From JBECKQ01 sp040235375 (GTDB lineage Bacteria > Planctomycetota > Phycisphaerae > UBA1845), in the NCBI GenBank assembly GCA_040235375.1, contig JBECKQ010000250.1:1-21745 (forward strand): a DNA stretch of 21,745 bases, given 5' to 3'. The notes below the pieces were generated by a model. The model did not search any database, was not told where the DNA came from, and worked only from the letters and a program-made list of their open reading frames with translations. The position numbers were made by a program, and so were the translations under genes. This document shows positions 13,705-20,493 of this stretch, piece after piece (the first letter of the stretch is position 1; the number at the start of each line of letters is the position of its first letter).

Positions 13705-15201
13705 TCACGCCTCTCCATTCGTATTCGCCAGTCGCTCGGCGATCAACTTGCCCACCTGTTTGGCGTCCGCTTTCCCGCCGGAGATGCGCATCACCTGGCC
13801 GACGAGAAAACCACCCGCCGCCTTCGCCTTCTTCGGGTTGCTCCGCGCGTCCGCCACCGCCTGGGCGTTGTCGGCGAACGCCTTCTCGATCCACGCCAGC
13901 ATCTGGCTCTCGTCGCGCACCTGCATAAGGTTGCGCTCGCGTGCCAGCGCTTCGAAATCGACCGCCTTCCCGTCGCCCTCGATGGCTTCGACAAGCAGCT
14001 TGTCACCGGCCGTCGCGTTGATCGTGCCGCTTTCGATGAGCCCCGCGAGCTGCGTCCAGGCTGCTGCATCGGGCAGCAGGGTGCTGACAGGTGCCCCGCG
14101 CTCGTTGGCCAGCTTGCGTCCCGTGCCCAGCATCAACGTCGTGATCCGCCGTGCGATCGAGGCGTCTTCGGCTATCGCCGCCTCGAACAAATCGGCGTCA
14201 CCGCGCTCGTTCAGGATCGCGTTGGCGTCCTTCTCCGACAGCCCGTAGTCGCGCTCCAGCCGCTGTTGCCGCGCGGCCGGCAATTCCGACATCGCCTGCT
14301 GCATCGACTCGATCCATTCGCTGGTCGTAGTAACCGGCACGAGATCGGGATCGGGAAAGTAGCGATAATCGTGCGCCGCTTCCTTGCCGCGCTGAAACTC
14401 CGTCACGTTGCGGTCGGCGTTCCAGCCCCGGTTTTCGTTCGGCGCCTTGCCCAATTCGTAGTCGTGGTTCGTCAGCCAGTCCTGCACTTGCCGCCGGGAC
14501 TCGAACTCGATGGCGTCGCGGACGGCGCGAAAGCTGTTGAGGTTCTTGATTTCGACGATGGGCGTACGGTGCGGCCCGCCGCTGTCGATCTCGACGTTGA
14601 CGTTTGGCTCGAACCGGATGTGGCCCTTCTGCATGCTGCCTTCGCTGACGCCCAGCCAGCGCACCAGCCGCTGAAGCTCCGTGCAGAATGTGTACGCCTC
14701 ATCCGCGGACTCGATGTCCGGCTCCGTGACGATCTCGAGAAGGGGAGTGCCGGTGCGGTTCAGATCGACCAGCGTGCAGCCCGGCGTGTCATGAAGGTTC
14801 TTGCCCGCGTCCTCCTCGAGGTGCGCCCGGCGAATGCGGATGCCTTTTACGCTGCCGGCAACCGGTATCTCGAACCGGCCCTTGCTGGCCAGCGGCAGGT
14901 CGTACTGGCTGATCTGGTAATTCTTCGGCAGGTCGGGATAATAGTAGCTCTTGCGGTCCCACTTCGTGAAGCGCGCAATCTTGCAGTTCATCGCCAGCGC
15001 CAACTGGACGGCAAGCTCGAACGCCGCCCGATTCATGACCGGCAGCGCCCCGGGCAGCCCCAGGCATACCGGGCAGGTCCGCGAGTTCGGCTCCGCCCCG
15101 AACACCAGCTCGCATCCGCAGAACAGCTTGGTCCGCGTCGCAAGCTGAACGTGCACCTCCATGCCGACGATCGTGCGCGTTGTCATTGATCCCGCTGGCA
15201 T
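13705..15201 (-). CDS. gatB: Aspartyl/glutamyl-tRNA(Asn/Gln) amidotransferase subunit B
   Basis: A 498-residue GatB. With GatA and GatC it converts misacylated Glu-tRNA(Gln) or Asp-tRNA(Asn) to the amide form; GatB is the ATP-dependent kinase and tRNA-binding subunit. Signatures include IVGMEVHVQLATRTKLFC near the start, PNSRTCPVCLGLPGALPVMN (zinc-type cysteines), DRKSYYYPDLPKNYQISQYD, and the C-terminal GatB/YqeY tail (AKAAGGFLVGQVM, then GGKADAKQVGKLI). Full length for the family. The start is ambiguous: the ATG at 15201 follows a TAGAAT hexamer by nine bases, while an ATG at 15186 begins MTTRTIVGMEV, closer to typical GatB N-termini, and has a GCGGGA just upstream. gatA and gatC are not adjacent. 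The DUF192 gene follows directly. Confidence 0.95.
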   Translation of the reverse strand: MPAGSMTTRTIVGMEVHVQLATRTKLFCGCELVFGAEPNSRTCPVCLGLPGALPVMNRAAFELAVQLALAMNCKIARFTKWDRKSYYYPDLPKNYQISQYDLPLASKGRFEIPVAGSVKGIRIRRAHLEEDAGKNLHDTPGCTLVDLNRTGTPLLEIVTEPDIESADEAYTFCTELQRLVRWLGVSEGSMQKGHIRFEPNVNVEIDSGGPHRTPIVEIKNLNSFRAVRDAIEFESRRQVQDWLTNHDYELGKAPNENRGWNADRNVTEFQRGKEAAHDYRYFPDPDLVPVTTTSEWIESMQQAMSELPAARQQRLERDYGLSEKDANAILNERGDADLFEAAIAEDASIARRITTLMLGTGRKLANERGAPVSTLLPDAAAWTQLAGLIESGTINATAGDKLLVEAIEGDGKAVDFEALARERNLMQVRDESQMLAWIEKAFADNAQAVADARSNPKKAKAAGGFLVGQVMRISGGKADAKQVGKLIAERLANTNGEA

Positions 15202-15210
15202 ACGGTAGAC

Positions 15211-15216
15211 ATTCTA
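15211..15216 (-). promoter_or_regulatory. -10-like TAGAAT just before gatB
   Basis: TAGAAT on the minus strand ends nine bases before the ATG at 15201. No clear -35 was found at 15-18 bases. If used, transcription starts at or very near the first ATG. Confidence 0.35.
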
Positions 15217-15222
15217 TCTCTC

Positions 15223-15242
15223 GGCGCGCGTGGACGCACGCC
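15223..15242 (-). terminator. Hairpin after the methyltransferase gene
   Basis: A 20-base hairpin with four G-C type pairs, one C/A mismatch, three more pairs and a TGGA loop lies 24 bases after the methyltransferase stop and just before the gatB -10-like hexamer. No T tract follows; it may end or stabilise the upstream operon transcript. Confidence 0.3.
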
Positions 15243-15265
15243 ATTGGTATGGCTGCGATCCCGGG

Positions 15266-16030
15266 TTACTGCTTCGTGGCCACGACGATCAGGTCGTTCG
15301 ATTCGGCTGTTTCGAACGGCGTGAGGTTGTAATCGCCGTACTCACCGTCGATCTGGAGGTTGGCACCATTCAGCCAATCGCGCATCTGTATTGCGCCGAC
15401 CGCGTACAGCCGCCCGCCGGAAGCGTGCTGCTTCCAGCCCTTGTCCTTCCAGAGTGTTACGTTGGTGATCTCGACCGTGTCGCCCTCGAACCAATAGACG
15501 CGCGTTGAGATGTACTCGATGCCCTTCACGTGCTGTATGCGCGGCCCGCGAACTCGCGGGCTCTCCGCCCTGAGCTTTTCGAAGTTCAGCACCTGGATGA
15601 ATAGCTTTCCGCCGCGTCGCAGCACTCGGCCCAGTGACGAGATTGCCTGCCGCACCGTTGCCGCGTCGCCGCCGGCGGCCAGCGAGTTGCCCAGGCAGTA
15701 CGCACCGTCAAACGGCCCCAGCCCCGGCGGCATCTCATCAAAGCTGGCCTGGATGAGCTTCGCCGCGACCGACGCCTCCGCGAGCCGTGCGCGGGCCATC
15801 TGCAGCATCTCCTCCGACTTGTCCAGCCCCGTAACCTGGTAGCCGGCCTGAGTCATGGCGACCAGGTGCCGACCCGGCCCGCACGCGAGGTCCAGCAGTC
15901 CCCGTTCACCCGGCGGACCAAACACCTGCCGGAGGACGGGTATCTCGCGGCCAAGGCGAGCACTCCAGTTGATACCGGCGTCGTACCAGTCCGCGAACTG
16001 GAAGAGATCCTGTTCGTGCTCGCTACTCAT
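15266..16030 (-). CDS. Class I SAM-dependent methyltransferase
   Basis: A 254-residue methyltransferase with the Rossmann-like class I fold. Motif I is LLDLACGPGRHLVAM (about residues 45-59), followed by VTGLDKSEEML (about 66-76, acidic motif II), then FDGAYCLGNSLAAGGD (motif IV-like, about 108-123) and a helix with LGRVLRRGGKLFIQV (motif VI-like). The C-terminal third is mostly beta-strand and differs from standard members. Substrate cannot be inferred; protein, small molecule or RNA are all possible. Its ATG overlaps the end of the TIGR03790 gene by eight bases (ATGAGTAG), which indicates translational coupling and suggests the two act in the same process. It is the last gene of the operon. 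Confidence 0.85.
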   Translation of the reverse strand: MSSEHEQDLFQFADWYDAGINWSARLGREIPVLRQVFGPPGERGLLDLACGPGRHLVAMTQAGYQVTGLDKSEEMLQMARARLAEASVAAKLIQASFDEMPPGLGPFDGAYCLGNSLAAGGDAATVRQAISSLGRVLRRGGKLFIQVLNFEKLRAESPRVRGPRIQHVKGIEYISTRVYWFEGDTVEITNVTLWKDKGWKQHASGGRLYAVGAIQMRDWLNGANLQIDGEYGDYNLTPFETAESNDLIVVATKQ

Positions 16031-17711
16031 GCTCGTTCTTCTCCACGGACGGAATCCGCTTCAGTGGCAGCACCGCTTGAGGCAGCACGTCGTTCAGCTC
16101 GAGCTGCGGGTACTTCGCGAACGGCCGGTAAAGCGGGTCGCCGACCAGCGTCATCTTCCACGACAAAAACGGCTGCGTGTAATAGAAGCACTCGGCGATG
16201 CTGTACTTGCCCGTCAGCAGCAGCCCGAAGAACTGCCCCGGCAACGGGAACGACCGCAGGTACGGCTCATCTGTCGGGCCGAATGTGGCCGCCACGCCGT
16301 CCTTCAACAAGCCCGGCCCCCAGAACGCCGGTCCTCCGCCCTTGATGGACTGAAACGCGAAGCTCGACAGGTGCACACCGACCGCCCCGGGCACGAAATC
16401 GAACGCCGGCGTGTAGTGCCGCGGCTTGTGCCAGCCGACGTACAATGCCGCATCGGGGCACTGGCCGGGCTGGAAGAGGGCATTGTGCTGATCGAGCACG
16501 ACCGGCATGCTCGTCTTCTGTTTCACGATGTCGGCAAGCGCGACGAGGTTTCGGTCACACGCCGCATACATATCATTGGTTTCGATTCCCCGGGCGTCGA
16601 TGTAGAACACGCCGGACAGGCCCTTCTTTTCCGTGGCGATGGCGGTATCGATCATGCGCGTCACGATCTCCGGGCTCGGACCGTCCAGTCGCGCCACCAT
16701 CATGACTGCCGGCCGGCCGGCGATAGGCTCGACCACTGCGTTCGCCGGATCGGTGTCTTCGCCGACGTAGGCCGGGTTCGGCACCCAGCGGTAGCGGTTG
16801 TAGTTTTCGCACCAGAGCAGCGAAAGCTCGTTGTCGAGCGACGCGGACGTCTCCTGGCCGCGCAGTCCGTGAAGGTCCTCGTCCACCAGGCGAAGTTCGG
16901 AGATTTGCCCGTACAACTCGCCCGTCAGGTCGTACAGTCGATCGCGTGCGACGTTTTCCAGCGGCAGAGGGCGCAGTGCCGCCATCTGGCGCAACAGGCC
17001 GTCAACTTCTTCGTGTACGGCCTCGAGCCGATCGGCCGCGGCGGCGTTCAGTTCCTCCTTCGCGACCTCCTCGTTCGGGAGCACCGCGAGCAGACCGTCG
17101 CCCCAGCGCACGAACTGTGCCGCGGACGCTCTGACTGGCGGGTTCTGCATGTCGTGGAAGGCGCCGCCGGGGCCGAAGAGTCTGGTGCGCACCGTCACGT
17201 ATCGTGTCGCCACCTCGACGATCTCGTCGCCTTCGGCGCCACCCTCCGCCGGCTGCGTCGTCTCTGGCCTGCGCGACTGAGGGTCGAGTCGATCGAGCGC
17301 TTTGTTGACCTGATCGATCAGCGCCGTCCGCCGCTTCTCGAGTTCGCTCGCCCGGCTCAGCGCCGCGGCGTCTGGCGTGCTGTCGGCGATCCGCAGCGGA
17401 AAATCGTACGAAGTGACCAGGCATCGCGCCGTATGGCCCCAGTTCTTCGACGCGAGAAACTCGCGCACCGGCTGGCGGATCGCCTTGCAGTATTGCTCGA
17501 AGGAGATCGTGTTCCTGACCGGCAGATGGATCGCCACGAGATGATCCGGCGGGATGTTCCTCGCGTCGATGTAGTGCTGCGCGATCCGCAGCGATGCCTC
17601 GCTGCTGTCGAGGTACAGCACGACGCATTCCGGCGGAATCAGATCCGCGCGAACCGCCCCCGTCACCGCCGCGCTGAACAACAGCGCCGCCGCGACAATC
17701 CCCCTTCTCAC
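16023..17711 (-). CDS. TIGR03790 family exported protein
   Basis: A 562-residue protein of the TIGR03790 family, found in planctomycetes, acidobacteria and relatives, of unknown function. A GTG start at 17711 gives a signal peptide (VRRGIVAAALLFSAAVTGAVRAD, about 1-23). The family core follows: VVLYLDSSEASLRIAQHYIDAR (30-51), then NIPPDHLVAIHLP and a helix with AIRQPVREFLASK. The middle (about 120-250) holds an acidic, partly coiled-coil insertion that may be variable. C-terminal blocks include VDEDLHGLRGQ, GRPAVMMVARLDGPS, GGPAFWGPGLLKDGVAATFGPTDEPYL and LVGDPLYRPF, typical of the family. A longer reading from an ATG at 17792 lacks a signal peptide start and overlaps dtd, so I reject it. The start codon lies inside an octamer repeat, four bases after the dtd stop. 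Confidence 0.85.
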   Translation of the reverse strand: MRRGIVAAALLFSAAVTGAVRADLIPPECVVLYLDSSEASLRIAQHYIDARNIPPDHLVAIHLPVRNTISFEQYCKAIRQPVREFLASKNWGHTARCLVTSYDFPLRIADSTPDAAALSRASELEKRRTALIDQVNKALDRLDPQSRRPETTQPAEGGAEGDEIVEVATRYVTVRTRLFGPGGAFHDMQNPPVRASAAQFVRWGDGLLAVLPNEEVAKEELNAAAADRLEAVHEEVDGLLRQMAALRPLPLENVARDRLYDLTGELYGQISELRLVDEDLHGLRGQETSASLDNELSLLWCENYNRYRWVPNPAYVGEDTDPANAVVEPIAGRPAVMMVARLDGPSPEIVTRMIDTAIATEKKGLSGVFYIDARGIETNDMYAACDRNLVALADIVKQKTSMPVVLDQHNALFQPGQCPDAALYVGWHKPRHYTPAFDFVPGAVGVHLSSFAFQSIKGGGPAFWGPGLLKDGVAATFGPTDEPYLRSFPLPGQFFGLLLTGKYSIAECFYYTQPFLSWKMTLVGDPLYRPFAKYPQLELNDVLPQAVLPLKRIPSVEKNEHE

Positions 17712-17744
17712 GTTCTCACTTTCCCACTTTCTCACTTTCTGACT
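17705..17744. repeat. Five-unit octamer tandem repeat across the dtd/TIGR03790 junction
   Basis: Five contiguous 8-base units on the plus strand: TTCTCACG (17705), TTCTCACT (17713), TTCCCACT (17721), TTCTCACT (17729) and TTCTGACT (17737), each differing from the consensus by at most one base. The array encodes the last residues of Dtd (about SESEKVGK) and its stop, and its last unit contains the GTG start of the next gene. Since eight is not a multiple of three, gain or loss of a unit would shift the Dtd reading frame. Confidence 0.8.
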
Positions 17745-18180
17745 TCGACTCCACCAACACGCACACCGGCCCGTCATTCGTGCTCGACACATCCATGTGC
17801 TCGCGGAATTGCCCCCGGCTTGTCGGCGTGCCGCGCGATTGTAGCCCGTCGCAGAATCGCTCGTACAGTCGCCGTGCCAATTCCGGCTCTGCCGCCGCCA
17901 CGAACGCCGGCCGCCGGCCTTTTCGCGTGTCCGCCAGTGTCGTGAACGCGCTGACCACCAGCGCCTCGCCGCCCGCGTCGGCCACGTCGCGGTTCATCGG
18001 TTTGTCGCCATCCGGAAAGATCCGCAGGTAGCGGACTTTCTCCGCCAGGTAGTCCGCGTCTTTCTCCTCATCCCCGACGGCCACGCCCAGATACACGAGC
18101 AGGCCGTGTCCGATCCGCGCGATCTCGCGCCCGTCCACCACGACCGCCGCATCATGCACGCGTTGCACGACCGCTCGCAT
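17716..18180 (-). CDS. dtd: D-aminoacyl-tRNA deacylase, with altered signature motifs
   Basis: A 154-residue Dtd homologue. Dtd removes D-amino acids (and glycine from tRNA-Ala) from mischarged tRNAs in the cytoplasm. The N-terminus MRAVVQRVHDAAVVVDGREI and the block RKGRRPAFVAAAEPELARRLYERF are characteristic, and the length fits (about 145-155). Two signatures differ: the SQFTL motif reads SAFTT (about residues 80-84), and the C-terminal N-x-G-P-V-T motif reads NDGPVC, with the preceding GxFGAxM-type segment as GQFREHM. The Gly-Pro pair that defines the chiral filter is kept. The final residues come from the octamer repeat. The ATG at 18180 is the natural start (the one at 18186 adds two residues). 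It is 11 bases after the membrane protein gene and four bases before the next start. Confidence 0.88.
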   Translation of the reverse strand: MRAVVQRVHDAAVVVDGREIARIGHGLLVYLGVAVGDEEKDADYLAEKVRYLRIFPDGDKPMNRDVADAGGEALVVSAFTTLADTRKGRRPAFVAAAEPELARRLYERFCDGLQSRGTPTSRGQFREHMDVSSTNDGPVCVLVESKSESEKVGK

Positions 18181-18191
18181 CGCCAATCACC

Positions 18192-19157
18192 TCACCGCGT
18201 CAACGTCACGAAGTCCGAAACGCGAACAACCACGAATCCCACAAGAGAAAGCACCGCCAGCGCGGCGATCACCGCAAACGCGGATCGTTTCCACCGCCGC
18301 CGGCTCAGCATCGCGCCGAGTATCAGCAGCAGGTGACCGGCGATTCCCGCCGTCATCCTGCCGATCTCCGCGTCCCGACCCGCCACCTGCGGCAACCGCG
18401 GCCACACCGTCATCAGCCATGCGGCGGCCAGCGCCATCAGCGCGGTGGTGAACGCGAACCGCCCGGCCAGCCCGCGCAGGCGTCCGGCCGTCGTCCATGC
18501 CGCGCCGCTGTCGAGCTGCTGCTCCCAAACGCCGTGAATCCAGACCCAAAACAGCACCAGCACGCCCAGCGCGATCACGATCGCGTTCAGAATGAGCGGG
18601 AAACGCTCCGCCAGTTCGCGCGGCCGGCTCGGCAGAAACAGCAGCGCCACGCCGGCCACTCCGCACGTCAGCAGGCCCATCGCCACGTCCGCCAGCCCCG
18701 GACGCCACCGCCGATGGGAGAGTGTGAACATCGCGGCCGCCGCCGGCAGGCACGTGACCGCGACCACGAGCGGCTGTAGCCGGAACCCGCCGGTCGCAAA
18801 GTGCGTGGGCGCGACGAACTGCCAGCAGGCCAGCAGAATCAGGCAAAAGCCGGCAGCTCCGCAGCTTGTGTCGAATCCGCGCCACGCCTGATCCGGTTCC
18901 ATCAGCCGCGCCGGCGCCGTCCGCAGCAGCACGTACTTTCGCCGCCGGCGTAGCATGCCTTCCGCCACGACGAAGCCGCACAAAAGCATCGCCAGGAGCA
19001 CCATCCACGCCAACCCATAGGATGCGTTGAGGATATCCACCCTGGTCGCTGCGCGCAGGGGCGCTATCCACGCAGCCCACGCGATCGCAGCCAAGAGACA
19101 CAACCAGAAGAGTAAAGTTGCCCGAATACGCCCGGTCGGGCGATCAACTGAAATCAT
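18192..19157 (-). CDS. Polytopic membrane protein of unknown function
   Basis: A 321-residue integral membrane protein. I count about eight or nine hydrophobic helices, near residues 14-33, 46-66, 102-121, 127-146, 157-176, 189-210, 233-252, 268-285 and 292-312, joined by short loops rich in arginine. An early helix is followed by a basic stretch RRRRKYVLLRTAP (about 70-82) that would face the cytoplasm. No family motif was recognised: there are no conserved acidic or histidine pairs inside helices that would point to a transporter. The start at 19157 (MISVDRPTGR) has no clear ribosome site; I saw only a weak TAACTT upstream. It heads the operon with dtd, the TIGR03790 protein and the methyltransferase, which suggests a joint envelope-related function, but that is inference. 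Confidence 0.7.
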   Translation of the reverse strand: MISVDRPTGRIRATLLFWLCLLAAIAWAAWIAPLRAATRVDILNASYGLAWMVLLAMLLCGFVVAEGMLRRRRKYVLLRTAPARLMEPDQAWRGFDTSCGAAGFCLILLACWQFVAPTHFATGGFRLQPLVVAVTCLPAAAAMFTLSHRRWRPGLADVAMGLLTCGVAGVALLFLPSRPRELAERFPLILNAIVIALGVLVLFWVWIHGVWEQQLDSGAAWTTAGRLRGLAGRFAFTTALMALAAAWLMTVWPRLPQVAGRDAEIGRMTAGIAGHLLLILGAMLSRRRWKRSAFAVIAALAVLSLVGFVVVRVSDFVTLTR

Positions 19158-19251
19158 CAGGTCGGCAAGTTAACGGCCACTTCACGCTCCGTCCAGCAAG
19201 GGCATCGTCGGCCCGTTGGAGGTGACAGGGCCTTGAGTGGCTCGGCCTTCC

Positions 19252-19311
19252 TGCCCGTGATTCATGGGCAAGATGCCCATGCCACAAGCCGGCAGATTTG
19301 CCCGTGAATTC
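19252..19311. repeat. REP-like palindromic unit
   Basis: A perfect 8-bp palindrome CATGGGCA-AGA-TGCCCATG (19263-19281) is flanked by two near-identical copies of TGCCCGTGATTC (19252-19263) and TGCCCGTGAATTC (19299-19311). The unit lies in the 165-base gap between the TIM-barrel gene stop and the membrane-protein start on the minus strand. The 'GGCATGGGCATC..GCCCATG' core resembles dispersed REP-like palindromes I recall from planctomycete genomes, which may be moved by REP-associated tyrosine transposases. It could act as an end-of-transcript hairpin. Confidence 0.55.
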
Positions 19312-19322
19312 CATCCGATGTG

Positions 19323-20291
19323 CTATGATGACGCCGCTTCGTTTGCCGGCTCCTCCGCCGGCTGCGGCGTCCCGTTGCCTTTCCGCTCCACGTACGCCGT
19401 CCCTGCCGTCGCGTAGTTCGGCGCATTCTTGTCTTTCTTGTACGCGGACAGCTCCGGATCGCTGTGCTTGATCCGACTGCGCAGCAACTCGAGCGCCGCC
19501 GCCAGCTCGGACTGCGGATCGCCGACGTTCTTTGCATACGCCTCCGGCCAGTCGAGCATCAGGTATCCGTTGAACATGACACCCTTCAGCAGGTCGATGG
19601 CGTGCGCGAAATCGACGTTGCCCTGGCCCACCGGGCAGAGATTGCGGAAACGGCCGTCCTCCTCGAACACCGCGTCGCTCGCGATGACCATCTTGGTGCG
19701 GATGCCCAATCGAGGGATCGCCACCGTGTTCGACTCGCGCGCACTGAGTCCAAGCATGGGGTCCCACGCCGCTTGCAGGCAGGGATGCGAAACGCCGTCG
19801 GTCACGAACCAGATCGATCTGCTGCTCGGCAGCTCCGCCGTGTTCGTCACGAGCAGCGTAACGTCGTGCTCACCTGCAACGTGCGCCAGCTCGGAAAATG
19901 GCCCGATCGCCCGCGAAAGCATGCCGTTGAACGAGCCCACGCCCTCCGGCCGGCCGATCGGCACCCGCACGAACGAGCAGCCGAACGCGGCCGCCAGTTC
20001 GATCGTCTCCGTGATTCGCCTCTGGGCTTCCTCGATCTCCCGCCGCCAATTGCTGTCGAGCGTGCCGCGCACCGCGACGCTCACGAGTTCGACGCCCTTG
20101 TCGTCAAACAGCTTCCGCACCCCCTCCGGATCCGAACGCATCTCGTCCGACAGCGGCAAAGCCGCGTTGCTGCCGTTGCGCACGGAGCCGAGCTCGACGC
20201 CGTAGAAGCCGAGTTCGTCGGCCTTCGCGGCCACAGTTGCGATATCCCAGTCCGGACACGTCGAGGTGTTGAAGCCGACTTTGATCGCCAT
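19323..20291 (-). CDS. Xylose isomerase-like TIM-barrel protein (sugar phosphate isomerase/epimerase)
   Basis: A 322-residue member of the AP endonuclease family 2 / xylose isomerase-like TIM-barrel group, common in planctomycetes and often acting on sugars or inositol derivatives; the actual substrate is unknown. The N-terminus IKVGFNTSTCPDWDIATVAAKADELGFYGVELG is a typical first strand and helix, with Glu ending the second strand. FVRVPIG (about 104-110) and VTLLVTNTAE (about 138-147) are barrel strands, and later WDPMLGL and DAVFEED supply polar residues at strand ends. I read no complete metal-binding His/Glu set with certainty. The C-terminal 40 residues, from about 283, are low-complexity and charged. 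The ATG at 20291 is preferred; GGAG is 15 bases upstream, rather far. It diverges from the acyl-CoA dehydrogenase-like gene. Confidence 0.75.
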   Translation of the reverse strand: MAIKVGFNTSTCPDWDIATVAAKADELGFYGVELGSVRNGSNAALPLSDEMRSDPEGVRKLFDDKGVELVSVAVRGTLDSNWRREIEEAQRRITETIELAAAFGCSFVRVPIGRPEGVGSFNGMLSRAIGPFSELAHVAGEHDVTLLVTNTAELPSSRSIWFVTDGVSHPCLQAAWDPMLGLSARESNTVAIPRLGIRTKMVIASDAVFEEDGRFRNLCPVGQGNVDFAHAIDLLKGVMFNGYLMLDWPEAYAKNVGDPQSELAAALELLRSRIKHSDPELSAYKKDKNAPNYATAGTAYVERKGNGTPQPAEEPANEAASS

Positions 20292-20340
20292 GAGATTTGT
20301 TGTAACTCCGTTCAATACCAGAGGTTGGCAGCTTTCGTCC

Positions 20341-20399
20341 GCTCGCCGGCAACAAGCCTAGGCCCATCCGCGGAAACGTCAACGGGCGGATCGGCGAGC
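20341..20399 (-). other. Possible structured leader upstream of the TIM-barrel gene
   Basis: Nested inverted repeats: GCTCGCCG (20341-20348) with CGGCGAGC (20392-20399); inside it ATCCGC (20366-20371) with GCGGAT (20386-20391); and between the left arms a self-complementary GCCTAGGC (20356-20363). As RNA from the minus strand this could form a stacked or three-way structure 50-110 bases before the ATG at 20291. TAGAAT at 20413-20408 on the minus strand could be its -10. Confidence 0.3.
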
Positions 20400-20457
20400 A
20401 CTGTTCGATTCTAGCGCGCATTAATCCCGACGGGAGCCGCACCGACGCCCCCTCGAA

Positions 20458-20486
20458 TTGGCCGTCTCGACCGGTCGGCCTACAAT
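20458..20486 (+). promoter_or_regulatory. Promoter of the acyl-CoA dehydrogenase-like gene, near-leaderless
   Basis: TTGGCC (20458-20463) and TACAAT (20481-20486) are 17 bases apart, and the -10 ends only seven bases before the ATG at 20494. The mRNA would start at or next to the start codon. An AGG in the same spacer is the only ribosome-site-like element. Confidence 0.5.
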
Positions 20487-20493
20487 CAGGCTC

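Noticed and set aside
13687..15189. 500-codon plus-strand frame opposite gatB
   Set aside because: The minus strand is unmistakably GatB; the opposite frame is an Arg/Ala/Leu-rich shadow.
17712..17792. Upstream ATG for the TIGR03790 gene at 17792
   Set aside because: The extra 27 residues are encoded by the dtd end and octamer repeat and would bury the signal peptide; the GTG at 17711 fits better.
15855..17945. 696-codon plus-strand frame opposite the TIGR03790 gene
   Set aside because: It is antisense to a family-recognised protein with signal peptide, and its translation ends in repeat-derived residues.
19321..19330. TGCTATGATG, identical to the extended -10 at 21661
   Set aside because: It overlaps the stop of the TIM-barrel gene and no plus-strand gene follows, so chance is more likely.
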